Notes: generated from the letters alone by a model not told the origin. Positions 22,739-33,102 are shown, counted from the first letter of the stretch. The stretch is 45,294 nt of DNA from Candidatus Hydrogenedentota bacterium (GCA_022706235.1 JAKJCY010000007.1:10459-55752); one strand, 5' to 3'. Numbers and translations: made by a program.

Positions 22739-25690
22739 ATGAAACTGTCGCTTACACTGAATCTGTTCCTTTTCCTGTCCGTACTCACTGCAGTGGAATG
22801 CGCGGTGAGCATCGCCGAACCCATCGGTACGCCCCTCTACACGCAGGGCGAGCATGGCTACCATACGTATCGCATTCCCGCGCTGGCCGTCACGAAGCAG
22901 GGGACGGTGCTCGCCTTCTGTGAGGGGCGCAAGACCTCCGGGGGTGACAGTGGCGACATCGCCATTGTGCTCCGTCGCTCCGGGGACAACGGCGATACCT
23001 GGGGTGAACAGCAGGTGGTCTGGGACGATCCCGGCAACACGAGCGGCAATCCCTGCGTGGTGGTGGACCGGGATACGGGCGTTATCTGGTTGCTGATGAC
23101 CTGGAACCTGGGCGACGACCATGAGAAGGACATCATCGCCCTGCGCAGTAAGGACACGCGCCGCGTGTTTGTCACCCGTTCAGACGATGACGGCCAGACC
23201 TGGAGCCCCGCAACGGAGATCACCTCCGAAGTGAAACAGGAGAACTGGACCTGGTACGCCACCGGTCCCGGCAGCGGGATACAACTCCAGCACGGCCCCC
23301 AAAAGGGCCGCCTGGTCATTCCCTGCGACCATATCGAGGCGGAAACGAATCACTATTACTCCCATGTTATTTATTCCGACGATCATGGCAACACCTGGCG
23401 GCTGGGCGGCAGAACGCCCGATCACCAAGTGAACGAATGCGAGGTGGTGGAACTGGCCGATGGACGGCTGATGCTGAACATGCGCAACTATGACCGGGAT
23501 AAGAAATATCGCCAGGTCGCTTTCAGTGAGGACGGGGGGATGACCTGGAAAGACCAGGCCTTTGACACGGAACTTATCGAACCCATCTGCCAGGCGTCCA
23601 TTACGCGGCACCGCTGGCCGTCCGGGGACGTCCCCGGCGCTATTGCCTTCAGCAATCCGGCCAGCAAGGACCAGCGTGTGAACATGACCGTGCGCGCCAG
23701 CTTCGATGAAGGGCGCAGCTGGAGCGCGAGCACGGTGCTGCACACCGGGCCCAGTGCCTATTCTTCGTTGGCTGTGTTGCCCGACGGTCAACTCGCCTGC
23801 CTGTACGAGGCCGGAGAAAAACATCCCTACGAGTCCATTGTGTTCGCCCGGATTCCCCTGCCGACGCCGTTCCTGCCGTCCTTGCCCGAAGGCTGTTCCT
23901 GGGATCTGGTCTGGCAGGATGAATTTGACGGGGACGCGATTGACGAAGGTAAATGGGAGATCATCGGGGACAGCCCACGCCGGGACGGGTTCTGGGTGAA
24001 TGAGGACGCCGCCCTCGACGGCAAAGGAAACCTGGTGCTGCGGACGAAAAAGGACGGCGACCGCTATACGAGTGGGGCGATCCGTACCCTGGACAGGTTT
24101 GAAAGCACCTACGGGTATTGGGAAGCCCGGTGTGAATTCCCCACCCAGCCGGGGCATTGGCCCGCGTTCTGGCTCATGCCGCCGAGAGGTATCGTTTCGC
24201 TTGAACAGGACGGGCAGGACGGCACGGAAATCGATATCATGGAGAAACCCTGGCGGGAGGATAAAATCCAGCACGCCTTGCACTGGAACGGCTACGGCGA
24301 ACACCACAAATCGGAAGGTAAGGTTTCCGAAATTCCCGGTGTCAGCCAAGGCTGGCACACCTTCGGCCTGTGGTGGACGCCGGAAGAATACGTCTTTTAC
24401 GTGGACGGCAAGGAAACCTGGCGCACGGCCGCAGGCGGCGTATGCCAAGTGCCGGTCTTTATTAAACTCACTGAAGAAATAGGGGACTGGGGCGGTGATA
24501 TCACCGAGGCGGCCCTGCCGGACACATTCCGCGTGGATTACGTCCGCGTCTATCAGGAGAAGGCAGCGCCGGTTGCGGATGGACCGGAAGCGCTACCCTT
24601 GGTGGATATTGCCGGAGACACCGGGCGACAGGTGGTGATTGCGGCGGGCACGGAAACGGTCTACCAGGGCCATCCGACCACGGTGCTGCTGCCCGACGGC
24701 AAAACGATGTTTGCCGTGTGGTGTATTGAACACGGCGGGCTTGCCGGGCCTATGGCCAAAAGCATCGACGGCGGCCTCACCTGGACGCGGATCGACGACC
24801 GGATGCCGGAAGGCTTCAAAACCCACCGGAACTGTCCCAGCATCTACCGCATGGAAGGGCCGGACGGTGTCGAACGGCTGTGGGTGTTCTCCGCCTGCAC
24901 TGGTGAAAAGGGCGGGCCACCGTACATGCCGCGTATCCTGAGCGAAGACAGCGGCGACTCTTGGCGCGAAATGGAGCCCTTGGGTGATAAATTCAATTGC
25001 GTCATGACCTTCAGTTCCGTGCTGCGCCTCAAGAACGGCGCGCACCTGGGCATGTACCATCGGCGTAGCGGTCCGGAAAATAAATTATTGGAAGTGGTGC
25101 AGACGATTTCACCGGACGGCGGCCTTACCTGGTCCGACCCTGTGGTCGTTGCCACGGTCCCGGATAAAATGCCCTGCGAACCTTTCGTTTTCCGCTCCCC
25201 CGACGGCAATGAACTCTGCTGTCTCATGCGAGAGAACACCCATAAAGGCCGCGGCCTGATGATGTTCAGCCGTGACGAGGCGCGGAGCTGGTCCACTCCC
25301 GTGAACACGCCCTGGGGCCTGAGCGGCGACCGGCACATGGGCGTATACGCACCCGATGGACGGCTCGTGATCGCTTTTCGTGACCGCGCGCCGGACAGTC
25401 CCACCTCGGGACATTTCGTCGCCTGGGTGGGCGCTTACGACGACATCCGCAACGGCAGGCCCGGCCAATCCCGCGTTAAACTGCTCCACAGCCACTCCGG
25501 AAGCGACTGCGGCTATCCTGGTGTGGAACTGCTTCCCGACGGCACCATCGTCGCCACGACTTACATCAAGTACCGCGAAGGCAAGGCAAAACATTCCGTA
25601 GTCAGCACGCGCTTTACATTGGAAGAAATTGATCGGATATTGAATGACGCTCCCGATGTGAAACACTCCGGCAGGGGTGGAAGCCATTAG
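22739..25690 (+). CDS. Three-module sialidase: GH33 - GH16 - BNR propeller
   Basis: A 983-residue secreted protein; ATG 22739 is chosen because GAGGAGGAA lies nine bases upstream. After a signal peptide (residues 1-22), residues 25-380 form a GH33 sialidase with the YRIP motif (R45), CEGRK, and Asp boxes such as [16 protein letters not shown] and SEDGGMTW. Residues 385-608 are a GH16 jelly roll with EIDIME, giving E497 and E502 as the expected nucleophile and acid/base of a laminarinase-like enzyme. Residues 625-970 are a second propeller with Asp boxes ([24 protein letters not shown]) but no YRIP. The last ten codons and the TAG lie in an intergenic repeat. It would release sialic acid from glycans bound through the GH16 site. 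I know of no standard enzyme with this order. Confidence 0.87.
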   Translation: MKLSLTLNLFLFLSVLTAVECAVSIAEPIGTPLYTQGEHGYHTYRIPALAVTKQGTVLAFCEGRKTSGGDSGDIAIVLRRSGDNGDTWGEQQVVWDDPGNTSGNPCVVVDRDTGVIWLLMTWNLGDDHEKDIIALRSKDTRRVFVTRSDDDGQTWSPATEITSEVKQENWTWYATGPGSGIQLQHGPQKGRLVIPCDHIEAETNHYYSHVIYSDDHGNTWRLGGRTPDHQVNECEVVELADGRLMLNMRNYDRDKKYRQVAFSEDGGMTWKDQAFDTELIEPICQASITRHRWPSGDVPGAIAFSNPASKDQRVNMTVRASFDEGRSWSASTVLHTGPSAYSSLAVLPDGQLACLYEAGEKHPYESIVFARIPLPTPFLPSLPEGCSWDLVWQDEFDGDAIDEGKWEIIGDSPRRDGFWVNEDAALDGKGNLVLRTKKDGDRYTSGAIRTLDRFESTYGYWEARCEFPTQPGHWPAFWLMPPRGIVSLEQDGQDGTEIDIMEKPWREDKIQHALHWNGYGEHHKSEGKVSEIPGVSQGWHTFGLWWTPEEYVFYVDGKETWRTAAGGVCQVPVFIKLTEEIGDWGGDITEAALPDTFRVDYVRVYQEKAAPVADGPEALPLVDIAGDTGRQVVIAAGTETVYQGHPTTVLLPDGKTMFAVWCIEHGGLAGPMAKSIDGGLTWTRIDDRMPEGFKTHRNCPSIYRMEGPDGVERLWVFSACTGEKGGPPYMPRILSEDSGDSWREMEPLGDKFNCVMTFSSVLRLKNGAHLGMYHRRSGPENKLLEVVQTISPDGGLTWSDPVVVATVPDKMPCEPFVFRSPDGNELCCLMRENTHKGRGLMMFSRDEARSWSTPVNTPWGLSGDRHMGVYAPDGRLVIAFRDRAPDSPTSGHFVAWVGAYDDIRNGRPGQSRVKLLHSHSGSDCGYPGVELLPDGTIVATTYIKYREGKAKHSVVSTRFTLEEIDRILNDAPDVKHSGRGGSH

Positions 25691-25782
25691 TCGGTGGTTG
25701 AGCGAAGCGATACCACCGGATCACGACATCACCTAATGACCCATCCTGGAGGGATGGATTGGTCTCTCGTTCCCAAGTTGTA
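25660..25782. repeat. Direct repeat copy A, overlapping the sialidase 3' end
   Basis: This 123-bp stretch runs from GAAACACTCCGGCAGG to GTTGTA. It matches 25947-26066 with a few substitutions and small gaps. It contains a hairpin, CGGTGGT (25692-25698) with ACCACCG (25712-25718). The first 31 bases encode the end of the sialidase and its TAG. Confidence 0.8.
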
Positions 25783-25916
25783 CTTGGGAACGCACGCTCT
25801 CTTGAAATTCTATTTCTTTCTGACCCTGTGTGCAATAGGCTTGCCGCAGGCGATGGTTAATGATTGCGAAGTACAACTTCGCACAGAATTGCGTTCCCAA
25901 ATAGAATTTGGGAACG
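25764..25916. repeat. Three-hairpin intergenic repeat, copy 2
   Basis: Three perfect stems: CGTTCCCAAGT/ACTTGGGAACG (25768-25792, loop TGT), GCGAAGT/ACTTCGC (25866-25882, loop ACA) and CGTTCCCAAAT/ATTTGGGAACG (25892-25916, loop AGA). It shares architecture and right-hand stem with 313-476. Perfect stems suggest it is younger or under selection. Confidence 0.8.
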
Positions 25917-25946
25917 AGCGGCAAAGGGGGGGCGTCACTCCGCTCT

Positions 25947-26066
25947 GAAACACCCCGGCAGGAGTGGAAGCCATTAGCCGGTGGTTGAGCGAAGCGATAC
26001 CACCGGATCACGACACCGCCTCATGACCCATCCGGAGGTATGGATTTGTCTCGCCCCAAAGTTGTA
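25947..26066. repeat. Direct repeat copy B
   Basis: Second copy of the repeat at 25660-25782, carrying a longer hairpin, CCGGTGGT with ACCACCGG. Together with copy A it flanks the three-hairpin element, so the whole 25660-26066 block looks like a composite of two repeat families. No gene is seen between here and 26224, apart from an 8-bp inverted repeat (26166-26173 with 26200-26207). Confidence 0.8.
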
Positions 26067-26224
26067 GAAATTGTCTCGTTTTACCCACAAGGATTACTAT
26101 AGATCCCCTGACTGAAGAATGAGTTATGAAAGCAGGGACGGGCTTAAGCGAATCTGACCCGGCGGCGTAAGGCGGTGCTGGCCCAACATTCCCAAGGCGG
26201 CCTTACGAACATGGAGTATACGGG

Positions 26225-27139
26225 ATGAACCGAAGAAAGAAATGGTACATAGCCGGTATCGGCGGTGTTCTCGGGCTTGTTCTCATTTCCGGCGTGCTCC
26301 TGGCGGCAGCCTGGTATTCGCTGTCGGGTTCGGAAGGGCAGTACTTCGATTCGGCCGGGGTACGGATTCATTACATAGATGAGGGACAGGGGGTGCCCGT
26401 GGTGCTCGTGCATGGTTTCGCGGTCCCGGCCCACCTGCAGTGGCGCAAACCGGGCCTGATAGCGGCCCTGGCGAAGGACTATCGTGTGATAGCGCCGGAC
26501 AACCGCGGCCACGGGAGAAGCGACAAGCCTCACGATCCCGGGCAGTACGGCGTGCAAATGGCGGAAGATGTGGTGCGCCTTCTGGATCACCTCCACATAG
26601 ATAAGGCCCATATCATCGGCTATTCCATGGGCGGTTTCATCACGCTCAAACTGGCAGTCCTGCATCCGGAACGTCTGTTAAGTGCGGCCGCGTGCGGCGC
26701 CGGTTGGCTCCAGCCTACGGAGGAAAACCGGGAATTCGGCGAGACGGTGGCCCGGGCCATCGAGACCCGGACAGGATTCGGGCCTCTCCTCAGGCGCCTG
26801 GGGCTGCCGGACCGGCCGATGACCTTCTGGGAGAAGGCGGTGCTCCACCTTGTCTTCAACTTTTATCACGATCCCAAAGCCCTCGCCGCCGTGTCGCGGG
26901 CCAGCAGCCAAATCACCCTTACTGAAGCGGAATTGCGGGCTAATACCGTACCCGTCCTGACTATCATTGGCGGTAAAGATGGGCTCCTCCCCGAAGCCGA
27001 GGCGCTCGCTGCGGTTATGGCTAACCATAGGCTGGTGGTTCTGGAGGGGAAGAACCATAATAATACGGATGTCTCCACGGAATTTCTTGCCGATCTGAGG
27101 CACTTTCTGGCGGCGCACACGCCGGCAAAGCCACAATAA
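26225..27139 (+). CDS. Alpha/beta hydrolase, membrane-anchored
   Basis: A 304-residue alpha/beta-hydrolase. An N-terminal basic tract and hydrophobic segment (residues 8-30) act as a signal or anchor. Then come the oxyanion-hole HGF (63-65), the nucleophile elbow GYSMGG with S134, the acid D252 in GGKDGLLPE and H278 in GKNHNNTD. The catalytic triad is complete, so it is probably an active esterase or lipase-like enzyme facing the periplasm. Carbohydrate esterase activity would suit the neighbourhood, but nothing in the sequence fixes the substrate. ATG 26225 has a modest GGAG upstream. Confidence 0.87.
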   Translation: MNRRKKWYIAGIGGVLGLVLISGVLLAAAWYSLSGSEGQYFDSAGVRIHYIDEGQGVPVVLVHGFAVPAHLQWRKPGLIAALAKDYRVIAPDNRGHGRSDKPHDPGQYGVQMAEDVVRLLDHLHIDKAHIIGYSMGGFITLKLAVLHPERLLSAAACGAGWLQPTEENREFGETVARAIETRTGFGPLLRRLGLPDRPMTFWEKAVLHLVFNFYHDPKALAAVSRASSQITLTEAELRANTVPVLTIIGGKDGLLPEAEALAAVMANHRLVVLEGKNHNNTDVSTEFLADLRHFLAAHTPAKPQ

Positions 27140-27419
27140 GGTTTCAGAGGAATGAACGTTAAAATAACAGGCATTGCGTTCCGATACAATTCTTCACACG
27201 GCAGGAACACAGTAATCCCGGACGGTATCGGCTGGAACCTGGCGTCTTTTGCATGCAGGGGCTGAAGTTTCCATATAACCGTAAGTAACACGCTGTATTG
27301 TATTGACGGCCACTAACGTGTACTATCTTACAAAATTGACAAGGATTTTGGTGTTCTGCCTGCCTGTCGGGCCATATATGGGACTTTGGCGGAAAACAAC
27401 ATAATAAGGGAACCTAACC

Positions 27420-29753
27420 ATGCAGATAGTCACAAGGTTTCTATCGTTATCGCTCCTTTTCCCGTGGGTAGCCTTGTTTGCCGGGGCGGAGGACACTCCA
27501 ACCGACACCACGCAAGTACACTGGCGCCTGCAGTATGGCGAACCCGCTAAGGAATGGGTTGAGGCGCTGCCCATCGGCAATGGCTACATGGGCGCCATGA
27601 TTTTCGGAGGGACCGCGCAAGAGCGCATCCAGTTCAACGAGGACACCCTCTGGACGGGGCACCCGCAGGACTACCAGCATCCGGGCGCTGCAGAAGTACT
27701 GCCGGAATTGCGGCGGCTACTCTACGAGGGCAAACAGAACCAGGCGGAAGCATTGGCCATGAAACGGTTCATGAGCGAGCCGCTGCGCCAGTGCGCCTAC
27801 CAGCCTTTCGGCGATCTGCTGCTGCGTTTTGACGGCCACGACGCCGTTACCGGTTACCGGCGCAGCCTCGACCTGGAAACCGCCCTTGCCCGGGTGGATT
27901 ACCAGGCGGACGGGACATCGTTTACCCGCGAATGTTTCGCGAGTTACCCGGAGCGGGTCATCGTCATACACCTCAGTGCAGGAACGTCCGGGGCTCTTTC
28001 TTTCGATGCCGCCCTGGACAGTCCCCATGAGGCGCATGAACAACTCGCCCTCGCGCCGGACACGCTGGCGCTGCGGGGACGGGTCACCCATGCCTCGGAA
28101 AGCGGCACGGAAAGCCGCCTGCGTTTCGAGGCCCGGCTGCGGGTGCGTGTGGAAGGCGGGGAAGTCACGACGTCCGACAGCGGCCTTCACGTCCGCAACG
28201 CTTCGAGCGCGGTGCTGACGCTGGCTGCGGCGACGAGTTATGTCAACTACCAGGACATCTCCGGCGACCCTGCGCAGCGTTGCGCCGACATCCTGGCGGC
28301 AACAGCGGAACGCGGCCTGGAAGAACTCCGACAGCGCCATATCGAGGACTACCAGGCCCTGTACAAGCGCGTGGATATTGACCTGGGCGCTAGCACGGAC
28401 ACAACCATGACCCTGGACACGGACAAACGCCTGGCGGCTTACCGCAACGGTGGCGACCCGCACCTGGCCGCCCTGCTCTTTCAGTACGGGCGCTACCTGC
28501 TCATCGCGTCAAGCCGGCCCGGGTCCCAGCCCGCCAACTTGCAGGGCCTGTGGAACGAGCAACTGGATCCGCCCTGGGACAGCAAGTACACCGTCAACAT
28601 CAATACCGAAATGAACTACTGGCCCGCCGAACTTACCAACCTGTCCGAATGCCATGAGCCCCTCTTTAAGATGATTGAGGATGTCGCCGAGACCGGCGCG
28701 CAGACGGCGCGCACCTTCTATGAGTGCGACGGCTGGGTGTTGCACCACAACACGGACTTGTGGCGGGGCACCGCCCCCATCAACCATGCGGATCACGGCA
28801 TCTGGGTGTCCGGCGGGGCCTGGCTGTGCCAACACCTGTGGTGGCGCTATGCGTACACGCGAGACCGGGACTTCCTCGAGCGGCGTGCCTATCCTATACT
28901 GAAACAGGCGGCCCTGTTCTTCGAGGACTACCTGACCGAAGACCCGCGCAACGACGGGAAATGGCTCCTTTCCGGCCCGTCCAATTCCCCGGAACTCGGC
29001 GGGCTCGTCATGGGCCCAACCATGGACCACCAGATTATCCGTGCCCTCTTCGCCTCGTGTATCGCGGCCTCGGAAATCCTTGGCGTGGACGCGGACTTCC
29101 GGGAACGCCTGCGCGTTCTGCACGCACGCATAGCGCCCAACCAGGTGGGCAGGCACGGGCAACTCCAGGAATGGCTGGAAGACAAGGACGATCCGAAGGA
29201 AACCCACCGGCATGTCTCGCACCTCTGGGGGCTTCACCCCGGCAACGAAATTACCCGCGACGGCACGCCGGACCTGTACAACGCCGCGCGGCAGTCCTTG
29301 ATTTTCCGCAGCGATGCCGGCACCAGCTGGTCCACCAGCTGGAAGATCAACTTCTGGGCACGCCTCCACGACGGGGAGCACGCGCACCTGCTCTTGAACA
29401 ACCTGCTCAGGCCGCCCGTCAGCCTGCCCAACCTCTTCAGTAACCATCCGCCTTTTCAGATGGACGGCAACTTCGGCGCCACCAGCGGCATCACCGAGAT
29501 GCTGGTACAGTCCCATGCGGGGTGTATCGAACTGCTCCCTGCGCTGCCCGGAGCCTGGCCCGCCGGACACCTTACAGGCATTCGCGCCCGGGGCGGTTTC
29601 GAAGTGGACCTCACTTGGGAAAAGGGCGCCCTCAAAACGGCCGATATCCGCAGTATCGGCGGCGAATCCTGCCGGGTCCAGTATAATGGGAAGACCAGCG
29701 AACTCAACCCGGGCCTTGGAGGCAGCGTGACCGTGACCGGGACGTCTTTTTAG
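27420..29753 (+). CDS. GH95 alpha-L-fucosidase
   Basis: A 777-residue secreted enzyme with a signal peptide (about residues 1-22). The N-terminal beta domain starts at PAKEWVEALPIGNGYMGAM, followed by a helical linker and an (alpha/alpha)6 barrel with the family block SSRPGSQPANLQGLWN, NINTEMNYWPAELTNLSECH and E525 in GPSNSPE, the expected general acid; MDGNFGATSGI near the C-terminus carries a further active-site aspartate. GH95 enzymes remove alpha-1,2-linked fucose (some act on galactose), as found on mucin and milk glycans and in algal polysaccharides. The length is normal. The start ATG at 27420 has only a weak AAGGGA upstream. Its own promoter is probably in the 280 bp before it, where I see no clear boxes. 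Confidence 0.93.
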   Translation: MQIVTRFLSLSLLFPWVALFAGAEDTPTDTTQVHWRLQYGEPAKEWVEALPIGNGYMGAMIFGGTAQERIQFNEDTLWTGHPQDYQHPGAAEVLPELRRLLYEGKQNQAEALAMKRFMSEPLRQCAYQPFGDLLLRFDGHDAVTGYRRSLDLETALARVDYQADGTSFTRECFASYPERVIVIHLSAGTSGALSFDAALDSPHEAHEQLALAPDTLALRGRVTHASESGTESRLRFEARLRVRVEGGEVTTSDSGLHVRNASSAVLTLAAATSYVNYQDISGDPAQRCADILAATAERGLEELRQRHIEDYQALYKRVDIDLGASTDTTMTLDTDKRLAAYRNGGDPHLAALLFQYGRYLLIASSRPGSQPANLQGLWNEQLDPPWDSKYTVNINTEMNYWPAELTNLSECHEPLFKMIEDVAETGAQTARTFYECDGWVLHHNTDLWRGTAPINHADHGIWVSGGAWLCQHLWWRYAYTRDRDFLERRAYPILKQAALFFEDYLTEDPRNDGKWLLSGPSNSPELGGLVMGPTMDHQIIRALFASCIAASEILGVDADFRERLRVLHARIAPNQVGRHGQLQEWLEDKDDPKETHRHVSHLWGLHPGNEITRDGTPDLYNAARQSLIFRSDAGTSWSTSWKINFWARLHDGEHAHLLLNNLLRPPVSLPNLFSNHPPFQMDGNFGATSGITEMLVQSHAGCIELLPALPGAWPAGHLTGIRARGGFEVDLTWEKGALKTADIRSIGGESCRVQYNGKTSELNPGLGGSVTVTGTSF

Positions 29754-29785
29754 CGGCAACCCAAAACAATTGATAAGAACAATAA

Positions 29786-29804
29786 GTCCCGGAAAAAGCG
29801 GGAC
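29786..29804. terminator. Short hairpin after the fucosidase gene
   Basis: GTCCCG (29786-29791) pairs with CGGGAC (29799-29804) 33 bp after the GH95 stop. There is no T run, so any termination role is tentative. The GGGACAG sequence is shared with the REP-like DNA downstream. Confidence 0.35.
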
Positions 29805-30250
29805 AGTTCATCACGAGGCTTTCAGCCTCCCTTGTAAACGATGAAAATGAGACTGTTCGGAGGCCGGGGACAGTCCCGTCTCGCTTCGCTCGCTTGCGAC
29901 AGTCCCTGCGTTCCGATATTTTCAGGGCAGCTATTCCAGAGATAGTTACCTCCCCTATGGACAATCAACAACCACCGGAAACGCCGATAGTATGAGGAAG
30001 GTCCCTAAAAGAGGCTTGATGAAAAACAAATATCGAATCCGTCTCAAAGCCTTTTTGTCCGCCATATTACGACCCTGCGCACGTCATTTCGGTTTTTTCA
30101 CGCGAGAGGACGCGTTTCAAAGAAAGTATGGTGTAGAAGCGAAGAAGACCGGAACCCAGCTTCATAAGACCGCAGGCGGTAATAAAGAGCGATACTCAAA
30201 AGTCCGGAGAACTTCTTCAGGCGCATCCATCTGGATGCCGGTTTACAGTA

Positions 30251-30326
30251 GGCGTACCTTCCAAGGTGCGCCAAGATTCAATAAGTGCAGGAATTACCCC
30301 TTGTGGCACGCCCGGGAAGGTACGCC
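30251..30326. repeat. Twin palindrome repeat element
   Basis: GGCGTACCTTCCAAGG plus TGCGCC (30251-30272) is a near-perfect palindrome, and GGCACGCCCGGGAAGG plus TACGCC (30305-30326) is a second copy in opposite sense 32 bp on. The spacer has GCAGGAATTAC. The pair at 36542-36614 has the same design in inverted orientation (GTAATCCCGGCA spacer). Confidence 0.6.
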
Positions 30327-30412
30327 TGCGGCATGCATAAGAATGATTCAGGCTGGTATGAACGAGGGGAGGAATGGGTGGTGTTCCTTTCGGGCGATGA
30401 AAAACAAAACCA

Positions 30413-31423
30413 TTAGTTTCCGGCGGAATCCATCAGAGTGATGGTCGCAGCGGCGGGGATATCAGGAGGCAGACTGCATTGGTGGGTCAAGCGTGACGCG
30501 GCGGCGGCCGCTATCATGGCGCCGTTGTCCACACAATAGGCCATATCCGGCAGGAACAGTTTCGCATCGAGGCCCGCGGCGGATTCCCGAAGCCTGCGGT
30601 TGGCGGCGACGCCGCCGGCGATGACCAGCCGGTGGATGCCGGTTTCTTCCAGAGCGGCGGCGGTTTTGAGGATTAAAGCGTCAACGGCGGCGCGCTGGAA
30701 GGACGCAGCCACGTCCGCCACCGGGGCATCCGGGTGTTCCCGCAACGCGTACAGCACGGCAGTTTTCAGGCCGCTGTAACTGAAATCCAGCGTGCTTTTT
30801 GCCGAGAGGCCTATGGGAAAAGAATAGGCATTGTCGTCGCCTTCCGCCGCCGCTTTCTGGATGGACGGACCGCCGGGATAGGGCAGGTTCAGCAGGCGGG
30901 CCACCTTGTCAAAGCATTCGCCGACCGCATCATCGCGTGTCGTGCCCAACACCTGGTACTGATGCGGCGCCCGGCAGCGTATGATTTGGGTATGGCCCCC
31001 GCTCACAACGAGGGCCAGGAACGGATATTCAGGGCGGCGCTCGCCCAGGAATACGCTGAACAGGTGTCCTTCAATGTGATGAACGGGCAGGAAAGGGATA
31101 TGCCAGGCGGCGGCGGCGGCGCGTCCGAAACTGAGGCCCACCAGGAGCGATCCCATCAGCCCCGGCCCGAAGGTGGCGGCAATGGCGTCTACTGGCGCGG
31201 CCCCCCGCGTGGCGGAAAGTCCCGCTTCTTCCAAGGCGCGTTGGGTAAGCTGATAGATGACCTCGGTATGCATGCGGGAGGCGATTTCAGGCACCACGCC
31301 GCCAAAGGCGCGGTGGGTATCAATCTGGGAGATGACCACATTGGAGAGTACGGTCGTGCCGTCCTTGACCACGGCAAGGCCTGTTTCATCACAGGATGTC
31401 TCTATGCCCAGGATAAGACTCAC
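30413..31423 (-). CDS. tsaD: tRNA N6-adenosine threonylcarbamoyltransferase TsaD
   Basis: A 336-residue universal enzyme that transfers the threonylcarbamoyl group to A37 of ANN-decoding tRNAs, in complex with TsaB and TsaE. The ASKHA-fold signatures are clear: ILGIETSCDETGLAVV at the start, H116 and H120 in VHHIEGHLFS as metal ligands, VSGGHTQ, and AGGVAANRRLR with CVDNGAMIA near the end. Length is typical. Its start overlaps the stop of the polysaccharide deacetylase gene by four bases, so it is the last gene of a five-gene reverse-strand operon. Highly confident. Confidence 0.98.
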   Translation of the reverse strand: MSLILGIETSCDETGLAVVKDGTTVLSNVVISQIDTHRAFGGVVPEIASRMHTEVIYQLTQRALEEAGLSATRGAAPVDAIAATFGPGLMGSLLVGLSFGRAAAAAWHIPFLPVHHIEGHLFSVFLGERRPEYPFLALVVSGGHTQIIRCRAPHQYQVLGTTRDDAVGECFDKVARLLNLPYPGGPSIQKAAAEGDDNAYSFPIGLSAKSTLDFSYSGLKTAVLYALREHPDAPVADVAASFQRAAVDALILKTAAALEETGIHRLVIAGGVAANRRLRESAAGLDAKLFLPDMAYCVDNGAMIAAAAASRLTHQCSLPPDIPAAATITLMDSAGN

Positions 31424-33102
31424 CAGACCATCTCCGACATGGGGATAAGTTCAATTCCCTGGGCCGCCAGTTTGGGCAGTTCTTCCGCCAACACGGTTAT
31501 GGTATTGGGGCGGAAATGGCCGATACTGACCGCCCAGCCGTTCCGCTTGGCCTGTGCCACCAGCTCGTTAAACTGTTTGCGCACTTCGGAGATACTGTTG
31601 TTGTGGTCCAGAAATATATCGCGGCTTGCACAGGGGATGCCCATTTCTATCGCCTTGTCGTAGGCGCGGCTGCTTCCCACCGTGCGGCTGTCAACGAAAT
31701 ACATCCCTTCCTGCTGGACGATTTCCAGGAACCACCCCATCTGCTCCGCATAGGTGGTAAACAATCCTCCCGTATGATTGTTGACGCCCGCAGCTTCAGG
31801 AAACTGGGCGATACACTCCCGGGTACGTTGCTGGATTTGTTCCTTGGTCATGGTCACCTGCAATTCTCCCGGGAAGCGGTTTTTGCCACCGTTGCCTGAC
31901 TGCATCGGCATGTGTAAAATGATTTCAAATCCTTTTTCCGTTGCCCGAACCGCGGTTTCCCGGGCAAAGGGCGTATTCGGCAAAATGGCAAGCGTGAGCC
32001 GGTTGTCCAGGTTCAGAGCACGTTGCAGTTCGTCACCGCCATAGCCGCCGTCATCTAGAATAATTGCCACATACCCGATAATGGGCACCTCGCCTTCCGG
32101 GGAAAGCTCTTCGGCTTCGTGCCCGGGTGTCTCCGCGTCGGGACTCACCGGCGTCAGGTCTGGTGTATCTTCGGTAACCGCCGGTGGGTCTTCGAATTCT
32201 TGTTCCTCCGTTTCCGGCAAGGGGGCATCCGGAATTTCGGTAGTGCCGGCAGGGTCCGAAGCGGGGACCGGCGGCGGCAGCATGCCCGGAATGGCGCTTT
32301 CCGGCGCGGGAGTGACACACAATAGCTCCACACAGAGGGTGTTCGCATAATAGGCCTGAAGCAGGATCCTTTGGTCCGATAGTGCCTGCTTGTTTATGGT
32401 GATGCCGGTTCCCTGGAGGGCGCATTCGATGGCCTGCTTGAGAATTTCGGGGGTTTGTGCTGCGGTCAAAAACGCGGTAATACGGGTGATGATGTTGCGG
32501 TGCAGTATTGAAGACTGAATATATTCTACGGTCAGGCCGGATTCGGGCACGCCGTGGCGCAGGACGACCCCATATATCAAATCGCAGAGTCGGCAATCCG
32601 TGATTACCTGACGGGGCACGGGCAAGGCAGCTGAGGCCAGGTCAAACAGTCGATCTCCGGAGTCGTTTCCCAAGCCGGCGGCCAACAGGGGGCGCATGGC
32701 ATTGGCAAGCCGGATACCGCCTGCCGAATAAAAAAAGGGGCGGATCATGCCCTCATTGCGATATCCGCCCGGACGCGGGACGGAGAGAAAGGCTTCCATC
32801 ACGCCGTTATGGAAACCGGCGGCATCACTCAGCTCGGACCTTCCTGTTTCCGAGGCCGACCGGTGCTCGTCCGGCGCGGCGTGGATTTCGGGACGGTTCC
32901 ACCCGCGTGCGGGCGCGGGGGTTTTATAAACGAGGTAATGAGGCTGTATCCGGTAATACCCCAGGGCGGCCAGAAACAGGGAGAAAGATACAAACAGGGA
33001 AATGGCCATGGCGGTGAGTGCGGCCGCCGCAATCAGAGACATACTTAACGCGGGAGAGGAGCCTTGCCGCTGTTTTGTCTCTTCATGTCGCCTGTATTCC
33101 AT
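31420..33102 (-). CDS. Divergent polysaccharide deacetylase family protein
   Basis: A 560-residue protein. Residues 1-50 carry a basic stretch and a membrane anchor (LIAAAALTAMAISLFVSFSLFLAALG). Residues 60-330 are a weakly conserved region ending in a proline- and acid-rich linker. Residues 340-560 are the divergent polysaccharide deacetylase domain (PF04748 type) with D350 and D351 in IILDDGGYGG and H397 in LHMPMQ. In other bacteria this family sits near the cell-envelope amidase activator EnvC or a C-terminal protease. Here it lies between murI and tsaD, near an amidase, so a role in periplasmic murein or glycan processing is inferred. GGAG precedes the ATG by eight bases. Confidence 0.88.
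   Translation of the reverse strand: MEYRRHEETKQRQGSSPALSMSLIAAAALTAMAISLFVSFSLFLAALGYYRIQPHYLVYKTPAPARGWNRPEIHAAPDEHRSASETGRSELSDAAGFHNGVMEAFLSVPRPGGYRNEGMIRPFFYSAGGIRLANAMRPLLAAGLGNDSGDRLFDLASAALPVPRQVITDCRLCDLIYGVVLRHGVPESGLTVEYIQSSILHRNIITRITAFLTAAQTPEILKQAIECALQGTGITINKQALSDQRILLQAYYANTLCVELLCVTPAPESAIPGMLPPPVPASDPAGTTEIPDAPLPETEEQEFEDPPAVTEDTPDLTPVSPDAETPGHEAEELSPEGEVPIIGYVAIILDDGGYGGDELQRALNLDNRLTLAILPNTPFARETAVRATEKGFEIILHMPMQSGNGGKNRFPGELQVTMTKEQIQQRTRECIAQFPEAAGVNNHTGGLFTTYAEQMGWFLEIVQQEGMYFVDSRTVGSSRAYDKAIEMGIPCASRDIFLDHNNSISEVRKQFNELVAQAKRNGWAVSIGHFRPNTITVLAEELPKLAAQGIELIPMSEMVW

Larger units (their letters stand above)
29754..30412. other. Gene-poor region with REP-like and palindromic repeats
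   Basis: This 659-bp interval lies between converging genes. It holds the hairpin at 29786-29804, a GGGGACAGTCCC/GACAGTCCC repeat at 29866-29906, and the twin palindrome at 30251-30326. A 149-codon open frame at 29992-30441 overlaps the end of tsaD and the repeats and has no protein-like features, so I do not call it a gene. Confidence 0.6.

Noticed and set aside
25660-26066. CRISPR array near the sialidase gene
   Set aside because: There are only two copies of a long repeat with internal hairpins and no regular spacers or cas genes.
29992-30441. 149-codon open frame between the fucosidase and tsaD
   Set aside because: Overlaps tsaD and the twin palindrome, with no domain and unusual composition.
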